From assembly GCA_964437825.1 (NCBI GenBank), contig CAYTIH010000043.1:1-21269 (forward strand): a DNA stretch of 21,269 nucleotides, in the 5' to 3' direction. Positions 1 to 7,306 of the stretch are shown in pieces; position 1 is the first letter of the stretch; each line of letters begins with the position of its first letter. The notes beneath the pieces were generated by a model. That model worked only from the letters and a program-made list of their open reading frames with translations. It was not told where the DNA came from and searched no databases. Both the position numbers and the translations under genes were made by a program. This DNA comes from JBJFCE01 sp964437825 (GTDB lineage Bacteria; Bacillota; Clostridia; Lachnospirales; Lachnospiraceae).

Positions 1-88
1 CAGGTAGGTCGCTTGAGGCTGTTGGCAACAGCAGTCCTAGATAGATGATCATTCAACGACATAACCCGGCTTATCGTCCTGCTTACTC
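1..88 (+). ncRNA. rnpB: RNase P RNA, 3' end (partial)
   Basis: This is the 3' part of the catalytic RNA of RNase P, which matures tRNA 5' ends. The stretch from about 3 to 50 follows the bacterial type-A layout: GGTAGG, GCTTGAG, a small hairpin (GCTGTT-GGC-AACAGC), then CCTAGAT and a GATGA-type segment. The conserved 3' P4 strand, ending AACCCGGCTTATCG, lies at about 62-75. The match to the remembered E. coli 3' end is clear by eye. The 5' part lies outside the window. The exact 3' end is uncertain, and no clean hairpin plus T-run terminator is visible before the next gene. Confidence 0.88.
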
Positions 89-120
89 TTATTGATTACG
101 GATATATTTTTATAGCGCAT

Positions 121-150
121 ATGACCATGCTGGTGACAGCATTTTATAAT
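121..150 (+). promoter_or_regulatory. Candidate promoter of the trypsin-like protease gene
   Basis: A consensus -10 TATAAT lies at 145-150, 24 bases before the ATG at 174. The best -35 is ATGACC at 121-126 (18-base spacer), a 4/6 match. The -10 is convincing and the -35 is weak. Confidence 0.45.
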
Positions 151-173
151 AGATAGAAAAACTGACGGATAAA

Positions 174-1040
174 ATGAAAAGAATAAATAGATTATCTGCG
201 GCAGTGATACTGCTGCTTTTAGCCGGTGTTCTCTTCTGGACATCGGTATTTTTTTTAGGCACAGAAGAACATGACGTTGAAAGAACGGACGATACGGAAT
301 ATGGCGGCGCCGATCTGTCGCATATTGCCAATTGGATGTGGCCGGAAAACGATGGGCGAAGCCTGATCTGTGCCACGCAGATTGATGAAGAATATCAAAA
401 CATGCTGGAGTTACGGCTGTTGAGACATAGGGGCGCAATCCCTTCGGATGCACAGGAAGCAAAAAAGAAGCTGTCCGGGAGTGTGGTGCAGATTGTGTCC
501 GGAAATCTGCTTGGAAGCGGAGTCGTAATAGAAATGACCGATGAGGAGGTAATACTTGCTTCGGTAAAGCATTTACTGGGAGAAAGCGGGACCGTACAGG
601 TCACCTTTGGCTTTTCGGACGGAACCCAAATGACGGCGGAGGGAACGGTTCTGGGATTGTCGGAGAGCTATGATCTGGGGTATGTGTCCGTTCCGGTATC
701 CGCAATCGGCTATGATTTTGTGACAAAGCTGCGATACCATGCTTTGGAAAGTGATAATTTTGACAGCCTCAGGGCGGGCGATGGCGTGATTCAGGTAGGA
801 TCGACTGACGGACCGGCAGAGGATGTTTATTGCGGAACGGTAGAGAATAAATGGGTTTTTGTGGGTGAATTCGGTTCCTTTATGATATTTAACGACTGTA
901 TGGCAAAGCCGGGAATGAGCGGCGGCGGCGCTTTTAATGACAGTGGGGAGCTCATCGGAATCATTACGGGAGGAGACGATACTACTACGGTATGTATGCC
1001 GGTGAATTTGGTTTTGGAGGAGTATAGTAAGCTGCGCTGA
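174..1040 (+). CDS. Membrane-anchored trypsin-like serine protease
   Basis: 288 aa. An N-terminal hydrophobic segment (about 7-28) should anchor the protein with the protease domain outside the cell. From about residue 100 it has the chymotrypsin/HtrA fold pattern: His133 in a V-K-H context, Asp167 in Y-D-L-G-Y, and Ser249 in G-M-S-G-G-G, followed by a typical G-E-L-I-G-I-I-T-G-G strand. All three catalytic residues are present. No PDZ domain follows, so it is shorter than DegP/HtrA. The start has only a weak ribosome binding site (ACGGA). It lies between rnpB and a RiPP cluster that needs leader removal, so a role in peptide processing is possible, but the separate promoter at 1074 argues that it is an independent gene. 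Substrate unknown. Confidence 0.8.
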   Translation: MKRINRLSAAVILLLLAGVLFWTSVFFLGTEEHDVERTDDTEYGGADLSHIANWMWPENDGRSLICATQIDEEYQNMLELRLLRHRGAIPSDAQEAKKKLSGSVVQIVSGNLLGSGVVIEMTDEEVILASVKHLLGESGTVQVTFGFSDGTQMTAEGTVLGLSESYDLGYVSVPVSAIGYDFVTKLRYHALESDNFDSLRAGDGVIQVGSTDGPAEDVYCGTVENKWVFVGEFGSFMIFNDCMAKPGMSGGGAFNDSGELIGIITGGDDTTTVCMPVNLVLEEYSKLR

Positions 1041-1070
1041 CAAATGCTGACAAATGCTGCGCTGACAAAT
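1031..1070 (+). repeat. Short direct repeats upstream of the cluster promoter
   Basis: The 10-mer GCTGACAAAT occurs at 1036-1045, 1046-1055 and 1061-1070. The longer form GCTGCGCTGACAAAT occurs at 1031-1045 and 1056-1070. The array covers the stop codon of the protease gene and ends four bases before the -35 of the next promoter. It may be an operator or simply replication-slippage duplication. Confidence 0.8.
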
Positions 1071-1073
1071 GAC

Positions 1074-1102
1074 TTGCGCATCAATATCGTTTGTGATAAT
1101 AT
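1074..1102 (+). promoter_or_regulatory. Promoter of the RiPP cluster
   Basis: -35 TTGCGC at 1074-1079, 17-base spacer, -10 TAATAT at 1097-1102 with an extended TG at 1094-1095. It lies immediately upstream of the exporter gene. GTAGTTCA is repeated at 1109-1116 and 1126-1133, at and just after the expected transcription start, which suggests regulator binding. It is the only strong promoter I see for the genes through about 5700. Confidence 0.65.
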
Positions 1103-1175
1103 GTATTTGTAGTTCACTAGATATCGTAGTTCAATAAATCAAAAGAGGAAAGAAGCTCAGGCTGTGAGGTAGTGC

Positions 1176-2921
1176 TTGAAAAAAGAAGTACTTCGGTTTA
1201 TGTTTGATCAGTTAAAGGAGTTTAAGCTTAGAATTCTGGTCATTCTCACTAGTATTATTTTTATCACAATCATTGGTATTATAACTCCGTTATACGGGCA
1301 GAAGCTTTTTGACGAAGGAATTTTGAACAGGGATTTTTCTAAGATTCTGCATGATATCGTAATCATAGCCGGTTTGTTTTTCGCAGAGCAGATCATTCAG
1401 TTTTTACAGTTTACCCAGTATGAATATATTAACAGAACCATACCCTATCACTTGCTGGAGCAAGCCTTCAGACATTCGTTGGATTTAAAAATATCCTATT
1501 TCAGGGACAACAGCTTTTATAAAGTAATTAGTAATACATTTTCTGATATCAATTATATATCCCAAGTAACAAATGCAAGTATCATACAATCCGTTGTCAG
1601 CCTGTTCAAAATTATAGGAGGTATGATAGGTCTGGCAATCATCAACCTGAAAATGATGCTGGTTACGATTTGCATTATCCCGGTTAGTTTGATCATTTCT
1701 CATTTGTTTTCCGTTCGAAGAAGAACCTATTTTAAAACATTGTTAAAGGCAAATGAAACATTTTCCATGTGGTTTAATGAAGCTTTAAACGGGATAGAAA
1801 TGGTAAAGCTGTGGAATCTGAAAAAAAGAAAATATCGGGAATTTGAACTTCTTCAAAAAAGGGTCGTAAAGCAAAACAGCAAAATCAATTACTTGGAGCA
1901 GGCAAATACCTGTGCCGTATCCTGTATCAATTTTCTGCTGAATTATGGACTGATTCTGCTGGGTGCTTTCTTTATTATGAAGGGCAGCCTTACTATCGGG
2001 GGCTTATATGCGTTTATTTCGTATTCTGCACTGATCATTCAGCCTATGGAGCTGATTTCAGAAGTGATCGGAAGCTTATCAAGCAGTATTCCTTCCTTTG
2101 AACGGTACATGGAGTATTTTCAAAATGAAACTGAGGATATTGCTGTGCAGGGAAAACAAAAGCTTTCCGAGATCGGACCGATTCAAAAAATCGTCTTTGA
2201 CAAAGTGGATTTTGGATATACAGAGGAAAAACCCCTTCTTAGAAAAATCAGCTTTACCGTTTATCAGGGTGAAAAAATAGCCTTTATAGGATTAAACGGC
2301 TGCGGAAAGTCCTCCATATTAAACCTTCTTCTCAGGTTTTATGATCCCGATCATGGAAGAATTTTGCTGAATGATACGAATACGAAACAATTCGAGCTGG
2401 AAGAGTATCGGGATTTATTCGCAGTGATGAACCAGCATATTTATCTGTTGAATGATACGATCCGGAATAATATTGATATTGATAAGGAAATGTCGGAGGA
2501 AGAAATACAGCAATATATAGAAGTAACTACATTGAAGGAGTATATGGCCGGGCTTCCGGATGGCATGAATACCAATGTCGGATATAACGGTTCCAAGCTG
2601 TCAGGGGGAGAAAGACAGAAGATCGCTCTGGCAAGGAGCCTCGGCAGGAAATGCAAAATCCTTGTTCTGGATGAGGCCACTGCAAATTTTGATGTGAAAG
2701 CCGAGCATGTATTGAATGAATACATACGTCATACAAAGCGCTATGATTTTATTTTCGTTGTAACGCATCAGATGGATATATTAAAGGAAATGGACAGGAT
2801 TTTTGTGATGGAAAACGGAGAAATCATAGAGTCCGGAAGTTATCAGGAGTTAATCGACAAGGGAATTGATATCAGGAAATTGCTTATGAGGGAGCAGAGT
2901 AAAGAAGACGATGTTTCCTAG
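1176..2921 (+). CDS. ABC exporter, fused membrane and ATPase domains (peptide export)
   Basis: 581 aa, half-size exporter expected to act as a homodimer in the membrane. Residues about 1-310 hold the six-helix transmembrane domain. The ATPase domain has Walker A GLNGCGKS at 372-379, signature LSGGERQ at 475-481, Walker B LVLDE at 496-500 and an H-loop in V-V-T-H-Q near 530. There is no N-terminal C39 peptidase domain, so unlike PCAT bacteriocin exporters it cannot cut leaders itself, consistent with separate proteases in the cluster. The start is TTG at 1176, preceded by GAGGT at 1166-1170. It is the first gene after the promoter at 1074, and the radical SAM gene follows at once, so it most likely exports the modified peptides (inferred from context). 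Confidence 0.88.
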   Translation: MKKEVLRFMFDQLKEFKLRILVILTSIIFITIIGIITPLYGQKLFDEGILNRDFSKILHDIVIIAGLFFAEQIIQFLQFTQYEYINRTIPYHLLEQAFRHSLDLKISYFRDNSFYKVISNTFSDINYISQVTNASIIQSVVSLFKIIGGMIGLAIINLKMMLVTICIIPVSLIISHLFSVRRRTYFKTLLKANETFSMWFNEALNGIEMVKLWNLKKRKYREFELLQKRVVKQNSKINYLEQANTCAVSCINFLLNYGLILLGAFFIMKGSLTIGGLYAFISYSALIIQPMELISEVIGSLSSSIPSFERYMEYFQNETEDIAVQGKQKLSEIGPIQKIVFDKVDFGYTEEKPLLRKISFTVYQGEKIAFIGLNGCGKSSILNLLLRFYDPDHGRILLNDTNTKQFELEEYRDLFAVMNQHIYLLNDTIRNNIDIDKEMSEEEIQQYIEVTTLKEYMAGLPDGMNTNVGYNGSKLSGGERQKIALARSLGRKCKILVLDEATANFDVKAEHVLNEYIRHTKRYDFIFVVTHQMDILKEMDRIFVMENGEIIESGSYQELIDKGIDIRKLLMREQSKEDDVS

Positions 2922-2950
2922 CATTTCGTGCCTTGAGAAAAGGGAAAGGA

Positions 2951-4372
2951 ATGGATGTCAGGATGCAGATTGTGATAAAAACCTTTAGGACACCGTTTGG
3001 CTGTTATGTGTATGACAGAAGCTCTAATACCATAATACGGGTGGAGGAGGAAGAATATCAGACATTTCTTGATCTGGAGAGGGGAAAGGAAGATGAACAC
3101 GTACAGCATTTGATTCAAAAATATCAGGCGTACGGCGTATGCAGGGAAAACACCTTAAAGGAAATTGTTCATCCGGATACAACGGCTTTGCAATATCATC
3201 TGGAGCATCGGATTCAGAAAATAACACTGCAGCTGACTCAGAATTGCAATCTGCGCTGTGATTATTGTGCGTATTCGGGAAAATATAATCAGAGAACCCA
3301 TAATAGCGGGAGAATGAGCTTAGAGACGATTCAAAAGAGCATAGATTTCGCAATGAAACGGTCAGATGCGTTAGAGAACCTCAATATCGGTTTCTACGGA
3401 GGAGAGCCGCTGTTAGAGTTTCAGAATATCAAGAAGGCTGTCTCATATGTGAAGGAAAAGTATAGCGGCAGAAAGGTGAATTATTCCATTACGACGAATG
3501 GAACTCTGCTCAATGACGAAATCATCCGGTTTTTTATCGAAAATGATGTTTCTGTACTGATCAGCCTCGACGGACCAAAGGAAATTCATGATCAAAACCG
3601 CGTGTTTGCAAACGGAGAAGGCTCCTTTGACAAGATCATGGAGAATTTAAGATATGTAAAGGAACATTATCCGCAGTTCTTTTCGAAGATCAGCTTCAAT
3701 ACCGTGGTGCCGCCGGAGAATGATTATAAGTGTATCGACCGATTCTTCTCTGCCAATGAGGTGATTGAGGATAATAATTTGTCCAAGTCCACTGTCAGCG
3801 TATGGAATATCAAGGAGGAAGTCAGCTATGATGACCGGTATTATATTACATATAAGTATCAGACCTTAAAAATTTTGATGGCGGCGTTGGGTTTTTACAG
3901 CAAGAAAAAAATATCAAGACTGTTTTCCAAGGATTTTGTTGAAATTCAGAAATTTTATGACAATCTTGGAAAAATGCCGATCTGCGCTGCATGCGCGCAT
4001 CCGGGCGGACCTTGCATCCCCGGAGCAAGAAGGCCGATGGTGGATATAGACGGAAATATTTTCCCGTGTGAGAGAGTCAGTGAAAAATCGGACATCATGA
4101 AGCTGGGACATATTGATTTCGGATATGATGTGGATAGGGTCAATCAAATCTTAAATGTGGGTGCATTAACCAAAGACGAATGTATCAAGTGCTGGAATTT
4201 CGTTCACTGCGGTTTGTGCGCTGTGGCGGCGGATGATCAGAAGAAATTGTCAAAGGAAAAGAAGTTATCCTATTGTGAAAGCTGCAAACAAGCATCGTTG
4301 GAAACAATGAAATCAGTGTGTCTGCTAAGTGAGTTTGGGTATGATTTTGAGGAGGATTTTTTCAATGAATAA
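2951..4372 (+). CDS. ccpM: Radical SAM/SPASM peptide maturase, CcpM-like
   Basis: 473 aa from this start. It reductively cleaves S-adenosylmethionine to modify a ribosomal peptide in the cytoplasm. The SAM cluster motif C-N-L-R-C-D-Y-C uses Cys99, Cys103 and Cys106; a G-G-E motif follows at about 150. The SPASM region carries further Cys at 345, 348, 355, 373, 411, 414, 420, 423, 442 and 445, enough for two auxiliary 4Fe-4S clusters. The first ~90 residues fit a RiPP recognition element-like domain (inferred). The best family match from memory is the Cys-rich-peptide maturase CcpM (TIGR04068), given the adjacent TIGR04066-like and ACP-like genes and Cys-rich precursors. The start is uncertain: ATG 2951 sits behind AGGGA (5-base spacing), ATG 2963 is also possible, and TTG 2933 lacks a ribosome binding site. 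Thioether formation on Cys is plausible but unproven. Confidence 0.88.
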   Translation: MDVRMQIVIKTFRTPFGCYVYDRSSNTIIRVEEEEYQTFLDLERGKEDEHVQHLIQKYQAYGVCRENTLKEIVHPDTTALQYHLEHRIQKITLQLTQNCNLRCDYCAYSGKYNQRTHNSGRMSLETIQKSIDFAMKRSDALENLNIGFYGGEPLLEFQNIKKAVSYVKEKYSGRKVNYSITTNGTLLNDEIIRFFIENDVSVLISLDGPKEIHDQNRVFANGEGSFDKIMENLRYVKEHYPQFFSKISFNTVVPPENDYKCIDRFFSANEVIEDNNLSKSTVSVWNIKEEVSYDDRYYITYKYQTLKILMAALGFYSKKKISRLFSKDFVEIQKFYDNLGKMPICAACAHPGGPCIPGARRPMVDIDGNIFPCERVSEKSDIMKLGHIDFGYDVDRVNQILNVGALTKDECIKCWNFVHCGLCAVAADDQKKLSKEKKLSYCESCKQASLETMKSVCLLSEFGYDFEEDFFNE

Positions 4373-5450
4373 GATTGCGTTGTTTCCGGTACAGAAAAGC
4401 AACGCCGCCTTTGTAAGACATTACGATTTGCTGCAAAGTCAAAGTGTAATTCCTATTCTGGCGCCGGCGCAAGCGGCAATGGACGGGAAGGATCTGGCAG
4501 CGCTTGACGGGGGCAGTAAAACGGGAATTGTGTTACGCGCGGATTTTCGAAAAGCGATAGAGGGCTGCGAATTATTATATCTGGATGACAGCAGATTCCT
4601 GTTTCGGGATGAAAGCTATGATGAATATATCAAAATTGCGGGAGAGAATAAAATTCCGGTCATGTATTCACGTACACTCAGAGAACGCCTTGGGCTTTCG
4701 AAGGAGAACCAAGGCAGCTCCGAAGAATGGGAGACGCTTACCGATAGCGGTGCGGAGACATTAATTCATATTGACGTTCCTGTTATCTGCGTTTTTACAT
4801 TGGGAAACGAGCAGGATCAGGGAAATGTTGAAATGGGACTGCGAAGGTTCTTTTTGAATAAGGACTATAGGGTTTCGCAGATCGGAACGCAGGAATACAG
4901 CAGGCTGTTTGGGTGCCATCCGGTTCCGGAATTTTTGTTTGAAGATATCGGCGGAAAGCGAAAGAGACTGATGTTCAACAGATTCCTCCGCAAGATTGTA
5001 AAAGAGGAAAAGCCGGATCTGCTGATCATCGGCGTGCCGGAAGCGATTATGAAATACAATAATAACATTCTTAACGGTATGGGGGATGTGCCGTGTATTA
5101 TGCAGGATGCGGTATCCGGCGATATCGGAATCATATGCACCTGTCATAATTCCTACACGGAGGAATATTTTAAGGAATTATCCTTATTTAGCCGTTACCG
5201 ATTAAACTGCGAGGCAAATTACTTTAATATTTCAAATTCCATGGTTATTTGTGATGATGATTATCAAAACAGGCTGGAGCTCCTGCCCTTAGACAGCGAA
5301 TTTGTAATGGAGCATATGGATTATGGGCTCACTCCGGACAGTAATTTCACGGTATTCAATTCCTACACGGAGTCGTCGGCAAACGAAGCGTTTCAAAAAA
5401 TGGAGGACGAGCTGACGGGAAATTGTGAGATTTTGCAGGGAGGTGCTTGA
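4365..5450 (+). CDS. Peptide maturation system protein, TIGR04066-like
   Basis: 361 aa. I recognise it as the clostridial peptide-maturation family TIGR04066, whose biochemical role is not known to me. Residues 1-115 look like an alpha/beta sensing domain. Residues about 137-325 begin V-P-V-I-C-V-F-T-L-G-N-E-Q and continue with L-L-I-I-G-V-P-E near 219, the pattern of a nucleotide-binding-like alpha/beta domain but without a Gly-Lys-Thr P-loop. The gene overlaps the radical SAM gene by 8 bases (ATGAATAA) and has GAGGAGGA at 4349-4356, so the two are translationally coupled. A longer GTG start at 4329 is rejected because it would discard this ribosome binding site. The next gene starts 1 base after its stop. 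Possibly a scaffold or partner for the maturase. Confidence 0.75.
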   Translation: MNKIALFPVQKSNAAFVRHYDLLQSQSVIPILAPAQAAMDGKDLAALDGGSKTGIVLRADFRKAIEGCELLYLDDSRFLFRDESYDEYIKIAGENKIPVMYSRTLRERLGLSKENQGSSEEWETLTDSGAETLIHIDVPVICVFTLGNEQDQGNVEMGLRRFFLNKDYRVSQIGTQEYSRLFGCHPVPEFLFEDIGGKRKRLMFNRFLRKIVKEEKPDLLIIGVPEAIMKYNNNILNGMGDVPCIMQDAVSGDIGIICTCHNSYTEEYFKELSLFSRYRLNCEANYFNISNSMVICDDDYQNRLELLPLDSEFVMEHMDYGLTPDSNFTVFNSYTESSANEAFQKMEDELTGNCEILQGGA

Positions 5451-5451
5451 T

Positions 5452-5700
5452 ATGGATGTCGGTGAACAATTCTTGCAGATTGTGAAGTCAGTCAAGGACA
5501 TAGAAATTCATGATTTGGAGGATAGTATCTTCAGCTTGAAATATATGCTGACTCCGAACGATCTTGTCTATATCTTATTGCTTGCAAGTGAAAAAATGAA
5601 ATTTCCTGTAACAGAGGAACTGATAGATTCCCTGGAAGCAAGGAACAGTTTTCGTGATATTATTAATTATATTGATAGTCATATCGTTCAGAACGGATAG
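5452..5700 (+). CDS. Acyl-carrier-related protein without the pantetheine serine
   Basis: 82 aa, small and acidic. The helix pattern matches an acyl carrier protein (an N-terminal helix, then T-P-N-D-L-V-Y-I-L-L-L-A-S-E-K-M-K-F, ending in F-R-D-I-I-N-Y-I). Aligned by hand, the usual D-S-L is N-D-L, so the 4'-phosphopantetheine attachment Ser is Asp and the protein should not carry a prosthetic arm. It fits the remembered peptide-maturation ACP-related family TIGR04069. The ribosome binding site GGGAGG (5438-5443) lies in the end of the upstream gene, and the ATG follows one base after that gene's TGA, so the genes are coupled. Likely a binding or adaptor module for the maturase or TIGR04066-like protein (inferred). 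Confidence 0.75.
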   Translation: MDVGEQFLQIVKSVKDIEIHDLEDSIFSLKYMLTPNDLVYILLLASEKMKFPVTEELIDSLEARNSFRDIINYIDSHIVQNG

Positions 5701-5796
5701 GATGGGCGGATTCGGAAAATGAAATACAAGCCGTATATGAAGTCATGTGAGATTTTTGAAGCAAAAAGTGTTTTATAGTAAAAAGGAGGAACAGTC

Positions 5797-5976
5797 ATGA
5801 AGAAAATGAAGAAAAAAAGAAGTTTCAGAGAGAATTCGGTTCAGGCATATGCGTGCGTGTGTGCGTGCTCATGCAGTTGTGCGTGTAATTTATTTCAGGG
5901 GGGAATATCTAATGAGATAAGCAATAGAATGTCGTCAAATGCTAATACAGCATCACTCACTGCTTTGCTTAATTGA
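5797..5976 (+). CDS. Cys-rich RiPP precursor peptide 1
   Basis: 59 aa. It has a basic start M-K-K-M-K-K-K-R, then N-S-V-Q-A-Y at 13-18, then a strictly alternating X-Cys run with Cys at 20, 22, 24, 26, 28 and 30 separated by Val, Ala, Ser, Ser and Ala. A Ser/Asn-rich tail follows (31-59, with G-G at 37-38). A strong ribosome binding site, AAGGAGGA at 5783-5790, stands 6 bases before the ATG. The maturase lies upstream and a paralogous peptide downstream, so this is a very likely substrate; it resembles the clostridial CLI_3235/Clo7bot Cys-rich families as I remember them. No separate promoter was convincing. The stop codon TGA overlaps the first codon of the permease remnant, so the last residues could have been altered by a deletion, although the tail length from M-S-S matches peptide 2 exactly. 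Confidence 0.88.
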   Translation: MKKMKKKRSFRENSVQAYACVCACSCSCACNLFQGGISNEISNRMSSNANTASLTALLN

Positions 5977-6124
5977 TTTTGCAAAGGTCTTGTCTCTTCC
6001 GGACATATCGGTTGGCAATTGCCGGATACAATATAGTTATTTTATGAGCGGTGTATTGATAGTATGCTCCGTTCTTATTACCATTTGCGCTGCCCGAAGC
6101 TATCAATATAAACAGGCAGAATAA
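5975..6124 (+). pseudogene. Remnant of an ABC-2 permease gene (last 49 codons)
   Basis: In the frame starting GAT at 5975, 49 codons and a stop align without gaps to the last 49 residues of both downstream permeases: by my count 27/49 identical to the one ending at 8467 and 23/49 to the one ending at 10892. Shared landmarks are the F-A-x-x-L-S start, a V-G motif, I-Q-Y-S-Y and a closing hydrophobic segment. The rest of the gene (about 335 codons) is gone, and the junction falls on the stop codon of precursor 1. In-frame codons upstream of 5975 show no permease similarity. It has no ribosome binding site of its own and is probably not translated. It records a deletion within a former precursor+permease module. 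Confidence 0.8.
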
Positions 6125-6138
6125 ATCATGAGGATCAT

Positions 6139-7233
6139 ATGCGAGTAGCTTTCATAGACGATCAGATCAATTTGGATTTTATACAACAGTGCTGCAATAA
6201 TCCTTATGCGAGCATAGCAGGAGTTTATACTGTTACTGACGGAAAAGTCGTACCTGATCAGACTGTTTGCAATACAATTACTCATGTGTCTGTTTGTGCG
6301 GCGATATTCCTAAGTGAGCTTCGCAGTCCTTGTGAGTTGTATTTTATTCAAGTGTTGGAAGAAAGCTCATTAAGGGGAAATATACATACTCTGACAGCCG
6401 CATTGGATTGGTGCAGGGCAAACCATATGGAAATTATGAGTTTGAGTCTGGGAACGACCAATGTGAAGGATGCCGGTTTGTTACAGGAAAAAGTTCATGA
6501 ACTGATAAGGAATCATGGAATTATTGTCGCGGCTTATTCCAACAGGAATTTGCTGACTTTTCCGGCAGCGTTTTCCGATGTAATTGGTGTTAAGGCGTTA
6601 TCATTTGAAAACAGGAGGCATCCTTCAGATTGTGTATTGTATCGGGGCACAAAGAAATTGTTTCAGTATAGAGATTTGGCAACTGTTACGGATTGCTATA
6701 ACAGTTACGCTGCACCGGCGGTGACTGCCAGGGTATGTGATTATGCAATTCGCGGTATCGTTGATCCGAAGTCAATCAAAAGGGCGTTGATTGATACAAA
6801 GGCAGTAAGGACAAGCCGCAAAGGAAAGCGGGTTCGGATTACAAAACCGGTCATCTTATTTGATTTTTCCGATGAAAATCTAGCAGCTCTTGCAATAAAG
6901 GAAACTTTGCAATTTTTTTCTGCACAGGGATATGAGGGCGTCTGCATATCGGATGTTCTGACAACGGATTTGTGCAGCGGACTTATCAATTTAAGAGATT
7001 TCGGATGCAGTATCCGTTTGGAAAGTCAAAGACTTGCGTTTCTGAGCGGCTCTGTGGATTCCGATTTCCTAATCTGGCATATTCCAAGGATGGTTCCGAA
7101 CAGGAGGAATCTAAGGAGTATTGATATTATCGTGACAGAACGCATGGACCGAAAATACGGGAAGAAACCCTATGTTATGACAGGATTTCCCGATGAAGAA
7201 AAGCGAAAGATCATGCTCCGTTATTTGACATAA
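6139..7233 (+). CDS. Divergent subtilisin-like (S8) protease of the cluster
   Basis: 364 aa, no signal peptide, so probably cytoplasmic. The triad can be placed: Asp7 in V-A-F-I-D-D, His49 in I-T-H-V-S-V, Ser189 in Y-N-S-Y-A-A-P-A-V, with Asn135 as the likely oxyanion residue. The surroundings are unusual: HGT is replaced by I-T-H and GTS by Y-N-S, but the A-A-P strand and the F-P-A-A-F-S-D-V-I-G-V pattern are typical of S8. After about residue 235 a second domain begins K-P-V-I-L-F-D-F and contains D-F-L-I-W-H-I-P-R near 309, similar in layout to the second domain of the TIGR04066-like protein. The start has GAGG at 6130-6133. Most likely it cleaves the modified precursors, like LanP-type proteases. 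The altered active-site context leaves open a binding-only role. Confidence 0.75.
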   Translation: MRVAFIDDQINLDFIQQCCNNPYASIAGVYTVTDGKVVPDQTVCNTITHVSVCAAIFLSELRSPCELYFIQVLEESSLRGNIHTLTAALDWCRANHMEIMSLSLGTTNVKDAGLLQEKVHELIRNHGIIVAAYSNRNLLTFPAAFSDVIGVKALSFENRRHPSDCVLYRGTKKLFQYRDLATVTDCYNSYAAPAVTARVCDYAIRGIVDPKSIKRALIDTKAVRTSRKGKRVRITKPVILFDFSDENLAALAIKETLQFFSAQGYEGVCISDVLTTDLCSGLINLRDFGCSIRLESQRLAFLSGSVDSDFLIWHIPRMVPNRRNLRSIDIIVTERMDRKYGKKPYVMTGFPDEEKRKIMLRYLT

Positions 7234-7306
7234 AATATGATAAGCAGGAATGATTGTATCATATCCATATAAAGGTTCATAGTACTTGTTTTATGGAGGA
7301 AGGTTT

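Noticed and set aside
2933..2950. TTG start for the radical SAM gene
   Set aside because: No ribosome binding site before it; the AGGGA at 2941-2945 and family start pattern favour ATG 2951 or 2963.
5756..5779. Possible promoter directly before precursor 1 (TTGAAG and TATAGT)
   Set aside because: The spacer is only 12 bases and the start would fall in the ribosome binding site.
5939..6124. 61-codon open frame after precursor 1, as a possible third small peptide gene
   Set aside because: No ribosome binding site; only the part from 5975 is meaningful, and it matches permease C-termini. It is annotated as a pseudogene.
7225..7264. Perfect TTGACA and an 8-bp inverted repeat (ATATGATA/TATCATAT) before permease copy A
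   Set aside because: No matching -10 at 16-18 bases (AATGAT at 18 is poor), and the short A/T palindrome may be chance. Possible weak internal promoter only.
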